From positions 1 to 42,684 of the forward strand of contig JAANBB010000356.1 in the NCBI GenBank assembly GCA_014621425.1: a stretch of DNA of 42,684 bases, in the 5' to 3' direction. This document shows positions 1 through 10,400 of the stretch, in pieces; within the stretch, counting starts at the first letter, position 1, and every line of letters begins with the position of its first letter. The notes below the pieces were generated by a model. That model saw only the letters and a program-made list of their open reading frames with translations, was not told the origin of the DNA and searched no databases. A program made the translations under genes and the position numbers. The DNA comes from Cylindrodendrum hubeiense (Eukaryota > Ascomycota > Sordariomycetes > Hypocreales > Nectriaceae).

Positions 1-1759
1 TCCTCCAAGTCGCCCTGCCCTGCCCTGTCCTCTGCCCTGTCCTCTTCCCTGTCCTCTGCCCTGCCACGCCCGCGGTGTGGTGGTGTGGGCCCTCGCCTCT
101 GTGGGCCCGGTAGGCCCTGGTCATCCCGTTAGCTCGCGCGCTAGAAGACTTCTAGACTCTCCGCCGTGTCATCTGGATGGCCTTGGGCTTCCTGGCACTC
201 TTATCGCATGCCGCGCCTCTTGATTGGATCCTCGCGTCCTGGTCCACCGCAGAGATAACCAAGGCGGATACAAACGGATATTGAATCTGGAACTGCTGCG
301 CACCCTGGCATGCAGACAGGGGCTTGTTGGCCCTCGACCTCCCGTTGGTCCTCACTTCGAGATACGCCACTAGCATACACTTCTTACAGCACTGGGCGCG
401 TCATATCCGATTGGCGCCACCCTCGACAGAGACTCTGCACGCACATATCTTCGGCGACGCCTTGATTGGGCCACTGGCTGAGGCGGCGGCAACAAACGGC
501 ATGAGGCAGTCAAGCCCTGCCGCCCTGTGAAGGGGTCGTTGACATGGGGCAAACGCCTTGCCGCCCTCGCGTCGTCCCCGATCGAAGCCCCCTCACTCGC
601 ATCGCTCGCCAGAGACGCAGGACGGGACTGTGAGCCAAGCCTTGGCTCGTGAGGCTCAAATGCTGGGCAGAGCCTTGGCTCTGGGGTTGGATGCAAGACC
701 CTTAGTCAGGCCCGGGCCCATGGCTCCATCGCATCTCAAGATATCCCCAGACTTTGGCTGATGTTGGTGGTTTTTGTTACGAGACAAAATCCACCCCCAG
801 GAAATCCCTCCAGATCGTTCCCCTCTCGAGGCCTCTGCGCCCGTTCGTCACGGGCATGGGAGAGAGTCAGGGACACGAGGGCAAACACCGTGCTTCTCAC
901 CCATCTGTCTCGGAGCCATGGAAAGTACGTAACGTAATCCCCCCCCCAGAGGTCGCGGCTCCAATCAGTCTAACCGCACTAGCTCTTTAGAGAAGGTGGA
1001 TATACCCGATGCCTCGACGGTGCGGAGAAGCATCCTCGTACGCTCTCCACCCGGCCATGGCCATGGCGGGGGCCGCTCCTCAGCTCCAATATGGCATGAC
1101 CCAGATCCAGCGTGTGATCGCCGGGCCTCCCTGCTACCTACAAACGGCCAGGCGTCAAACTTGAAATGTCCATTGGGAGTAGCGTGCCGTGCTCATTTAC
1201 GGATATCATCGCTTTTGAATTCCAGCCCTGGGAACCCCCCTCACACCCCTTTCGCAGCGTTGGCAAGGCTAGGTCCCCTTGACTGTGCAACATCTCGTTT
1301 GCGATCGGGCGACGGTTGCGCCGGTGGGTGGCAGTGAATAGTCTTATTGATAGCACTGTTGATGACTAGCATCGAACCATCAGCTTCCTCAATCGTCCTG
1401 GCCCCATGCATAGTCTCACGGCCTCGCTTCTGCTCCCCATCGTCTCGGACCCGTCAGATCGCATGATAAAATACTCCGTAGCTTGTCTACCTAATAGTAT
1501 TTCGTATCGTTCGGTTTGTCCATAGCAGCTCAACCCATCTCCACAGGGGTCCTGCATGCTAGCCTCGAGACCAACTGCTTTGAGAATCGCCGCGGGAACC
1601 ATCACAGGCAGGCTTCGGGGCCTGCTCGCTCTAAACCCTGGCCTGATATCCTAGGAGCTATCGTGATCCATCTTGCTCCGTTACTACTCCACCCCCATTT
1701 ATCTGCCTCCCTATTAAGGTGTAGTCGACAAAACTCGCTTCGTGGGTCCCTTTCGCTCA
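1..1759. other. Intergenic region left of TTI1, no gene seen
   Basis: No open frame here resembles a known protein; the short frames have the biased composition of GC-rich non-coding DNA. The right part should contain the TTI1 3' untranslated region, because TTI1 ends at 1760 on the minus strand. The left edge has a small tandem repeat, listed separately. I see no tRNA-like B box and no transposon feature. Confidence 0.6.
23..58. repeat. 12-bp tandem repeat, three copies
   Basis: Three consecutive copies of the 12-mer CCCTGTCCTCTG occur, with one mismatch in the middle copy, flanked on both sides by shorter CCCTG units. It is a simple pyrimidine-rich minisatellite at the window edge and may continue to the left. 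No function can be assigned. Confidence 0.8.
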
Positions 1760-4700
1760 CTATTGTTTCTCCATCTCAACATATTCAACGCCATCCATCT
1801 GAGGAGCCGGTTGCCATTCGACAGATCCTCGCTCATACTGCGCCAGCCAGACAGCATCCCCGTTGACAGTCTCCAGTGCCTCCCGCACCTGCTTGTTACG
1901 TTCAAGAGCCTCCGAGAGGAGGTCTAGAACGTCGTCGAACATCTCCTCGTCCACGTGAACATGTAGCACCACGGCCGTCAAGAGCTCAATCGTCGCCTCC
2001 CAGATTTTGGCAGGAGACGCAAACTGTCCCAGCCCTCCACCAGGGTATGAGCTGACTCCCTTCTGCAAGGTATTATTGCCACCACCGAGGCTCTCGTTGC
2101 CACGGAATGGAATCATTATTTGCGTGCCGCCGTGTGCCGGGCCCATAATTTTGCCATGATCCCCGTGGGGTCTGGGGCGACCCGAAGTTCTGGAGGCTTG
2201 ACGCTTTGCCTTACGACACCAGTCCCTGAGCCAGTCATGCCATTCTGTCTTGAACCGGGAGACAAGGAAATCCCCCGCGGCAGCACAAAGTCCCGAGAGT
2301 GCATGGCATGCCTCGATCGCAATGAATGACTCGGCATCATGAAGTCTGTCTACAACAACTGGCCAGATGGCATTGACAAGGGGCAAGAATGCCTCTTCAT
2401 CGGGAGCCAGGGCCGCAGATGCGGTGGTGAGAAGCTCTAACAACGATCTCCTCAAGGTTGGCGTGGGAGACGTGAGGTAGTGCTGGGTCAAGTTTGCCAC
2501 ACGCAACAGCAGCTGGTAGGTCGGCGAGTTTGGGGGCTTCTCTTCTTCCGGTGCATCCGGAGTGTCTTCCCCCCGAGCGTCTCCATCCTCGGTCTTCCAA
2601 GGTGCTGTTGGATGGCCAGTACCCTTCTCAGTGTCTTCAAGTGCCGCTTGCTCCTTTCTCTTCGCCAGTATTTCCAACAGACTTGATATTCCGTTCGCCT
2701 TTGTAGGTCTTTTCCGGTGGTCCTTCTTTGCGGTCTTCTGATGCTCGAGGAGGAGCATGTCGGACTTGACGCCTTGGTCAACCACCTCCTTGAGCACCGT
2801 AAAGAGACTCTCCACAAATATGGGATATCCGTGGTAGTTTTCAAGTGCCCCAAAGACGGATTCAATCACATCGTCAAGATATGGTACCAGTCGCGGTCCC
2901 GCAAGCCGTATCATCATTGTCAAAACATTGACAGATGCTGGCGAGATATCAAGGGTATTCAACCTGAGTGAGACCGAGTTGACCATGTAATCAACGTTGT
3001 CAATAATCAGCTCGGAAACGTTTGTATATCCGCACGATGCGGCGAGACTGTTCAGCGTGATGATGGCATGCTTTTGTAAGTGTTGGTTCGAGGAGCCCAG
3101 GAACGTTGCAATCGGGAATAGCACATCGATGAGTTCAGGGCGGAATGACTTTCCAGCTTTTTGGGATGTGTAGGCGGTGACTTCAAGGGCGAGTGCTTCT
3201 AAACGCCAATCAGTGGATTCTGCATCCGAGTGACGGTCAAGTATTTGCACTGAGGTGGAGTAAAGTTCGTTGAAGACGGCATCCAGGTTCTCGGGTGATT
3301 CGGCCAGGGAAGATAGATCTAAAAACATCTCGTCTTCTGCAGATGAAACGTGGCTTGCTTTGCAGAGCTGAAAGCACAACCAGAATGAAGCGACTTGGCC
3401 GAGAGAGCTCGACTCTTGCACTTGTTCCAGCATGCTACTGGCTAGCCTTGTTTGTTGAGAGGAGGAGCCAAGGAAGCCGACGAGGGACATCATCTCACTT
3501 CGCACTCTCTTTTGACTTTCGGCAGGCAGCAGAACTGGTGGATAGTCTAGGTCCATGTTATCAGTTGTAGAATCCCTCCCGCCGATGAGTCGTATGTTGA
3601 CATTCTCATCTAGCTGCGAAGACTTTGATGCATGGACAAGCGAAACCATGCTGTCCGTCAACGTGCTTGATATTGAGTCTTCTAGGGTAGATGATTCAAT
3701 TTGCAGGCCCTTGAGCAGCTCTAATCCCTTCAGGAGGTTGCGAATCGCTTGTTGCTTCACATCTTCATCACCTGCTTGCATTATTCGGGGGAGGCTAGAC
3801 ATCCAGTTGTATGTCGTGGTTTTGACCGTCTCGCCGAGTTCTGGGTAGATGCTCACAAGATGCTGCAGGCTTGTTTCAGTCCAAGAAATATTGGATCCAG
3901 CCTCGTCCAGAATCATCGCCGTCTCGACCAAAAAAGTTGTGCTGTTCTCTAATGTCTTATGACACTCGTCCAAGAGGGCGACGCATAATTTACTCAATGA
4001 GCTCCTGACTTCGGGTGAATCCTGTATCCGCAATTTCATGATTGTTGAAAGGGCCCGTTTTACTTGGGCAGTGGTGGCCTTGAGCCAAGCGGGAGACAGA
4101 GATTTCCCTTTATGTGCCTCGTCTGTTTCCTCTGACTCAGCTTTAGCGAGTATGGATCTGTTTCTCAGGTCCGAGAGTACACGAGTCAACACCAGGCTCA
4201 CGGTATCGATGCACTTTGCGAGAACGTTCTTCTTGTATCTGGCAGGCGTGGATGATACCTTAGCCAGAGACGATATCGTCCCGGGAAGGAAACTAGCCAG
4301 GGCCTCGTGCTCCTTGACGGTGAGATACACGGCTTGCAGAGCGCGCAATGCCTCTTGTTGTATTTGAGGTGTGAGACCATCGACAACTCCATCCAGCATG
4401 ACACTAACGCTGTGGCCCAGGGCAGGTATGGCATCTGAGTCAGAGAGCCCTGCGGCAGCTGTGGCGGACAAGCTGGCCGTGGTGATAAGAGCTGTCAACC
4501 CACGGAAGGCTTCGAGCACAGTTTCCTCGTCCACAGGGGGTTTCTCGGTGGAGCTCGGCGTCCCATCGATGATGAAGGTCAGGAGATTCAGGATCTGCTG
4601 CACGAGCTTGGCTGAGATTTTTGACTTCCACCCGTGGACGATGAGAATCGTAAGGCATTTGAGGCAGTTCTCGATCAAGGACATGGGATACCTGTCCATT

Positions 4701-4993
4701 TGGCGGAATATGTGATAGAGCGGAAAGAAAACATATTCGGCGAGCTTGTCATCCAAAGCCGTAGGGTTTTGCTGAATCTGCTGATTAAGAATGGCCAAAA
4801 TGCGACCCGTCAACTCGTTAAGCTGATGAGTAGCTGCGGGACCATCGGACTCCCGGATGGCCAGCTGGCTTAATTTGACACACCATGGCTTCAGCTAGAG
4901 AGGAGTCAGGGCCGTGGTCGAGTATTTGAAAGCGCAGTCCCCTACCTTTTGGAAGAACTCGTTCCTCTCCTGACTGCTGAGAGTTGATTCCAT
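1760..4993 (-). CDS. TTI1: TTI1-like TELO2-interacting protein (HEAT-repeat PIKK cofactor)
   Basis: This gene encodes a 1060-residue all-helical protein resembling Tti1, the scaffold of the Tel2-Tti1-Tti2 (TTT) complex. TTT works with Hsp90 and R2TP to fold and stabilise PIKK kinases such as TOR, ATM/Tel1 and ATR/Mec1. The sequence shows HEAT-like helical pairs along its whole length. A Lys/Arg-rich loop lies near residue 740 and an acidic, proline-rich linker near residues 768-802, just before the C-terminal HEAT block. There are two exons. Exon 1 (4946-4993) is only 16 codons and begins MESTLSSQERNEFFQK; a 51-nt GT-AG intron (4895-4945) follows; exon 2 is 1760-4894. Without exon 1 the long frame has no ATG near the conserved N terminus, which decides the start. 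The length fits the family (about 1000-1100 residues). The gene is divergent from the hydrolase at 5591. I identified the family from memory of its sequence pattern. Confidence 0.88.
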
Positions 4994-5590
4994 CGCGAAT
5001 GGAAGCCTCCGCTTCTTGTTTAGCTACAGGCGCATGTTCTCACTGTGCAAGCCTGGAGCCAAAAGTAAACAAACACGGTCCCCAAATACGTCGGCGTCTG
5101 CTTGTGGTATGTGCTGTGCCAACTTCCGAGTCCGGTTGCTGAACGATCGAGACGGTGGATGTGATGCGACGAGGCAATCTGCCTAGAGTTCCTAAATCGG
5201 TGGAGAATATGCCATTTGCTGGATTTCAGTGGCAGATGGGTCTAGAGATTGCACAGTGCGATCATGCTTTGTAGACTGTACGTGGAAAGCCGAGCTTCGC
5301 AAGCTGCCCCTCATCGTCATGTCTGCCCCGCGCAATGCGACCTCGTGGTAACCAGCTTGAGCCCATAATCGTAAATTTACGTACCTCCTGCACAGGCCAA
5401 GCACATCATCATCTGGTAAGTTGACTGGGTACTCCATCTTTATATCCTCTGCATAGGTACTGTGTTTGAAGGCTCAGTAAATGACCAAAGATACTCGGAC
5501 CTCACATAAAGCTCGATCTAACTCTCCCAGGGCTTCCTACACCCAACTATCATCAACAGCACTATCCAAGTCAACACAACTACATCGGCT
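4994..5590. other. Divergent promoter between TTI1 and the SidJ-like hydrolase
   Basis: These 597 bp separate two start codons that face away from each other, so they must hold the promoters of both genes. A TATA-like element lies near 5438. The stretch before 5590 is C/T-rich on the plus strand, as expected for a fungal leader. No coding frame is evident. Confidence 0.6.
5438..5447 (+). promoter_or_regulatory. TATA-like element upstream of the hydrolase gene
   Basis: CTTTATATCC lies about 145 nt before the ATG at 5591 on the same strand. The position would suit a TATA element with a leader of roughly 100 nt. This is motif plus position only. Confidence 0.3.
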
Positions 5591-6580
5591 ATGTCTCCCT
5601 CCGGTCCTTTCTCGGTCGTCGTTCACCCCTACGATTCCCCGACTCGGAAGTCGTGTGCATACGAAATTGGACCGACTTCGGCGCGCAATGCGCTCGTTAT
5701 TATTGGCGGCCTCGGCGACGGGCCACATACTCTTCCCTCGATTCGCACCATGGCCAGACATCTAGAGGATGCACAAGATTCGGACTACTCTATTTTCGAG
5801 TTTCGCATGAGGAGCTCGTTTATTGGCTTTGGTACGTCGAGCCTCGCCAACGACGTGGCTGACATATCTGCGCTTGTCAAGTACCTCCGAGGGTTGGGTA
5901 AAGAGAAGGTTGTCCTGTTGGGTCATTCAACTGGGTGCCAAGTATGCTTATGTCATTGCTCATTCAAACAGATCACGAATGCTAACGAACCGTTAGGATT
6001 GCATTGAATACGCCGACTATGCCAAGCATGGCAATGAGCCGGTAGATGCTTTCATCATGCAAGGCTGCGTCTCCGACAGAGAGGCGTTCGAACTAGTGAT
6101 GCCTAACCCCCAGCCAAGTCTAGACTTGGCGGCAAAGATGATTGCTGAAGGAAGGGCAAACGATGTTTTGCCTATGGACATGATACCCGCCGTGCTCCAG
6201 GCCCCAATTTCTGCCTACCGGTTCCAGGCTCTTACTGCCAAGGGGTACGATAATCTCAATTGCTTCTAGGGCCAGGTTGACTAACCTCTCTGGGTAGGGG
6301 GGACGATGATTACTTCTCAGAAGACTTCGACGATGAGACGATTTCAAAGCTCTGGGGGCGATTCCAGAAACCTGTCCTTGCCCTGCATTCTGAGAATGAT
6401 GAGTATGTGCCAGAACGAGTTGACCAGGCCGTGTTGAACAAGAGATATCAAAAGGCGAGCCCTCTAGTGAGCCCCTTATCGGGAGTAATTCCCGGGGCTA
6501 CCCACACCGTTGCCGAGCCGGAAGCGCAGGAGTGGTTTGTGAAGAGAGTAGGGGAATTCCTTACGACACTTGAGAAGTGA
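5591..6580 (+). CDS. SidJ/UPF0613 (DUF1749) alpha/beta hydrolase
   Basis: The product is a 293-residue single-domain serine hydrolase of the DUF1749 (UPF0613) family. This family includes Aspergillus fumigatus SidJ, which hydrolyses the siderophore fusarinine C. Three exons are inferred: 5591-5941, 5997-6244 and 6298-6580. The introns are 55 and 54 nt, and the first has a clear branch point, GCTAAC. The nucleophile elbow GHSTG places Ser113 as nucleophile, and exon 3 supplies Asp234 (HSENDEYV) and His269 (GATHTV), giving a complete triad. There is no signal peptide, so a cytosolic enzyme is likely. The oxyanion-region motif IIGGLGDG is near residue 40. No siderophore synthesis genes are adjacent, so the substrate is unknown and a general esterase is equally possible. 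The family call is good; SidJ orthology is not established. Confidence 0.82.
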
Positions 6581-7406
6581 TTTGGGATAGGAATTTGTTT
6601 TGGGGGCTGATGTGTGAAGAGATGGCTTAATTTCTAGACAGGAGGAAACTTGACGTCACCCAAGCTCAGTACGTGGGACAGTTGGGATGACTTCATTTCG
6701 GAAGCAACGAGATTCACTCATGGCTATATATAAGGAAAATAATCATGCATGATTGGTGAGTGCTCATTCTCTCTCGAATAAGCATTGAGGTAGAACTTAG
6801 AAGCAATGGGAACTAGAAACGTGCCGTGTACAGGGTAGGCATATATAGGGTAGGTCGGCATTTTCGCGCCGACGCATGCGGTGTTTCCGCTAACGCCGGG
6901 ATGCTCCCGACGGCGAAGACCCCAGAACATCTACCAGTTTGCGTTAGCGCCGTCGCGGGATCGGATTTTGGTTGCGGCTTACAAACAAACCGCCGGGCCT
7001 TCGACAAGTTTCTGTCCGACTTTGTCGGGAGGTCGCCCAATTACCTGCAAACCTTCCCCCCCATCTTGGAGATCTTTCGGCCTTGGACCTGGATCTGGCC
7101 TCTTGCGCAATCCGCAAGCCTACGAGACACATACGCCCTACCGACCCTTGCGCGGCCGTGTTCCGACCTTGCGCCGATCTCGCGAGCGTCACGACGCCAC
7201 AGCTCTCGGGAGCTCGTCCGCGAGTCCGCGAGTCCGCGTACCTGCGTACCCACGCCTGGAGCCCTGCCGCTTTCGACGCGCCATTGACCCGCAGCCTTGC
7301 GCTCTTGGCTTTCTCCATCGTAGCATGAGGTGACGGACCGATCCTCTCTCTCTCACTCTCGCTCGCTCGCTCGCAAGCACGATCCGACACTCTCGAGCGA
7401 CCGACA
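6581..7406. other. Intergenic region between hydrolase and ABC transporter
   Basis: This 826-bp stretch should hold the hydrolase 3' end and the promoter and leader of the ABC transporter. TATATATAAG at 6724-6733 and a second TATATA-containing stretch near 6840 are the only core-promoter-like elements. The last 250 bases become C/T-rich with CTCTCTCTC and CTCGCTCGCTCGCTCG runs just before the ATG, typical of a fungal leader. No coding exon is recognised. Confidence 0.55.
6724..6733 (+). promoter_or_regulatory. TATA-like element between hydrolase and ABC transporter
   Basis: TATATATAAG lies 140 nt after the hydrolase stop and about 670 nt before the ABC transporter ATG. It could be the TATA element of the transporter with a leader above 600 nt, or simply A/T-rich 3' untranslated sequence. 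Confidence 0.25.
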
Positions 7407-10400
7407 ATGGCTCTCCACGACAGCCAGAAGGTCCTCTTCGAGACCGGCTCCTTCTCCGGCTACCGCCCGCTCCGCGAGCTGGGGAGCAGCTATCTCTCAG
7501 CGGCGTCGGCCTTCAAACAGCCCCTATGCGGCAACGAAGAGGGATGGGGCCCGATGAGCCCTCATCGATACGACTTCACGCCGTGCTTCATTGACGTCTG
7601 GATCGCCGCTGTTGCCGCCTTTGGCCTCTTCATCGGCGCCCTCGCCGTCTGGTGGCTCACCAGGAAACAACACAACGAGTCCATGGTCAAGAACACCCAA
7701 TTTTACTTCAAGCAGGTATGGTATCCCCGGCTGTCAATCGCCAATAGCGCGAACCAGGCGCAGTAGTTGGCTAACATCTGGTTATAGACCCTCCTCGCCA
7801 TCATCATCGCCGACATTGCCGTTCAGCTTGCCATCCAGATCATCAACTACCCCAACATCTGGTTTGGCGATTTCCGAGTATGGACCACCGCCCTGACGAT
7901 CCTGTCGATGTTTGTTATATTCGCTATCCAATGGCTGGAGCACTCGCGTATCCGCTACCCCAGCGGCGTCGCACTCTTCTACTGGCTGTTTCTCCTCCTT
8001 GCCTTTGCAGTCAAGCTGCGGTCCCTCATCTCGCAACAGCTCTACGAGACGAATCTGCCGTACTTCATTACATACTGTGTTGGAGTCGGTCTGTCGCTTG
8101 TCGAGTTTCTCGTTGAGTGGCTCTGGCCCCGAAGCGTTGGTCCCAATGGATACGAGGTCATTGATGAAGAGGAAGAGTGCCCGGTCGAGTATGCCAACGT
8201 CTTCTCCCAGCTTACCTTCTCCTGGATGACCCCCCTGATGCAGTATGGCTACAAGGTCTTCCTGGCCGAGGAGGATCTGTGGGGCCTGGCCAAGAGCGAC
8301 CAGACCAAGTCGACTGGCGCAGCCTTTGAGGACGCCTGGCAGCACCAGCTGAAGACCCGCAAGGAACCCTCTCTCTGGCTCGCTTTATTCGGAGCCTATG
8401 GTGGCCCTTACTGTTTTGCCGCCATCTACAAGGTTGGAAACGATATCTCACAGTATATCCAGCCTCAGTTGCTCCGCTTGCTCATCGCCTTTGTTGCCTC
8501 GTACCTCCCGGGCGAGATCCCCCAGCCCGCCATCAAGGGTGCTGCCATTGCTCTCGCCATGTTTGGCTGCGCCGTCTTCCAGACTACCATGATTGTAAGG
8601 CTTTTCCAACACCATGTCCCCCTACCTAGCTAACGCGGTGCTAGCATCAATACTTCCAACTTACCTTTGTGACGGGAATGCGCATCAAGGGTGGATTGGG
8701 CTCCGCCATATACCGCAAGTCGCTGCGATTGTCCAACGAAGGACGGTCGTCCAAGACCACGGGAGACATTGTCAACTACATGGCTGTGGATGCCCAGCGA
8801 CTCCAGGACCTTACCCAGTTTGCTCAGCAGGCTTGGTCCGCCCCCTTCCAGATCACCATCTGCATGATCTCCCTCTATAACCTTGTGGGATGGTCTATGA
8901 TGGCTGGTATTGCCGTCATGATTGTCATGATGCCTATTCAAGGTTTCGTTGCCCGAATAATGAAGAACATGCAAAAGGACCAGATGAAAAACAAGGACGC
9001 CCGAAGCCGTCTGATCAACGAAATTATCAACAACATGAAGAGCATCAAGCTCTACGCCTGGGGCTCTGCTTTCATGAACAAATTGAACTTCGTCCGAAAC
9101 GAGCAGGAGCTGAAGAACCTGCGAAGGATTGGCGCTACCCAGGCCTTTGCCAACTTCACATGGACTACTGCTCCGTTCTTCGTGTCCTGCTCGACCTTTA
9201 CCGTATTCGTCCTCACCCAGGATCGTCCTCTGACGACCGATATCGTCTTCCCCGCCCTTGCCCTTTTCAACCTTCTGACATTCCCCTTGGCTGTTCTCCC
9301 CATGGTCATTACGGCTATTGTCGAGGCTTCCGTTGCTGTTGGCCGACTGACTAGTTTCCTCACTGCTGAGGAGCTTCAGCCTAACGCTATCACGATCAAG
9401 CCCGCCCCCGAGGAGCTCGGCGAGGAGACAGTCATCATTCGCGACGGAACCTTTTCCTGGAACCGACATGAAGACAAGAATGCTCTCAAGGACATCCACT
9501 TCACCGCCTACAAGGGTGAACTCTCGTGCATTGTTGGACGAGTCGGAACTGGAAAGTCATCCTTCCTTCAGAGCATTCTCGGAGATTTGTGGAAGGTCAA
9601 GGGATCTGTCGAAGTCAGAGGAACTGTTGCGTATGCTTCTCAACAGACTTGGGTCTTGAACGCTACAGTCAAGGAGAACATCATATTTGGATACCGATAT
9701 GACCCGGAGTTCTACGAAAAGACTGTTCAAGCCTGCGCTCTCTTGGACGACTTTGCTCAGCTTCCGGATGGAGACGAGACAGTTGTTGGTGAGCGAGGTA
9801 TCTCTCTGAGCGGCGGTCAGAAGGCCCGTGTGTCACTGGCTCGTGCTGTGTATGCCAGAGCTGATATCTACCTCCTCGACGATGTGCTTTCCGCTGTTGA
9901 TTCTCATGTTGGACGACACATCATTGACAACGTTCTTGGCCCTCGAGGCCTTCTGGCATCTAAGACTCGTATCCTCGCTACTAACGCCATTGCTGTCCTC
10001 CGTGGAGCCAGCTTTGTGACCTTGCTCAAGGATGGCGAAATCATCGAAAAGGGAACATACAAGCAGCTCGTCGCCATGAAGGGCCTGGTCGCCGATCTCC
10101 TCAAGACCGCCGGTCACGACTCTGGTAGCGACAGCAGCGAGCCCACCTCTAGCGCCTCTAGCAGCAAGGCTGCCACGATTATCGAGCCCGACTCTAGCCA
10201 GGCCAAGGAAGAGATGGAGGAGGCTCAAGAACGCGTTCCTGAGATGGCCCCCATCAAGACTGGTCCCTCTCTCACCAAGCCTCGATCAAGCAGCATGGCT
10301 ACTCTCCGCCGTGCTAGCACTGCTACCTTCCAAGGTCCTCGTGGTAAGCTCACGGACGAGGAGGTGGCTGGCAGCTCCAAGACCAAGCAGGCGAAGGAGT

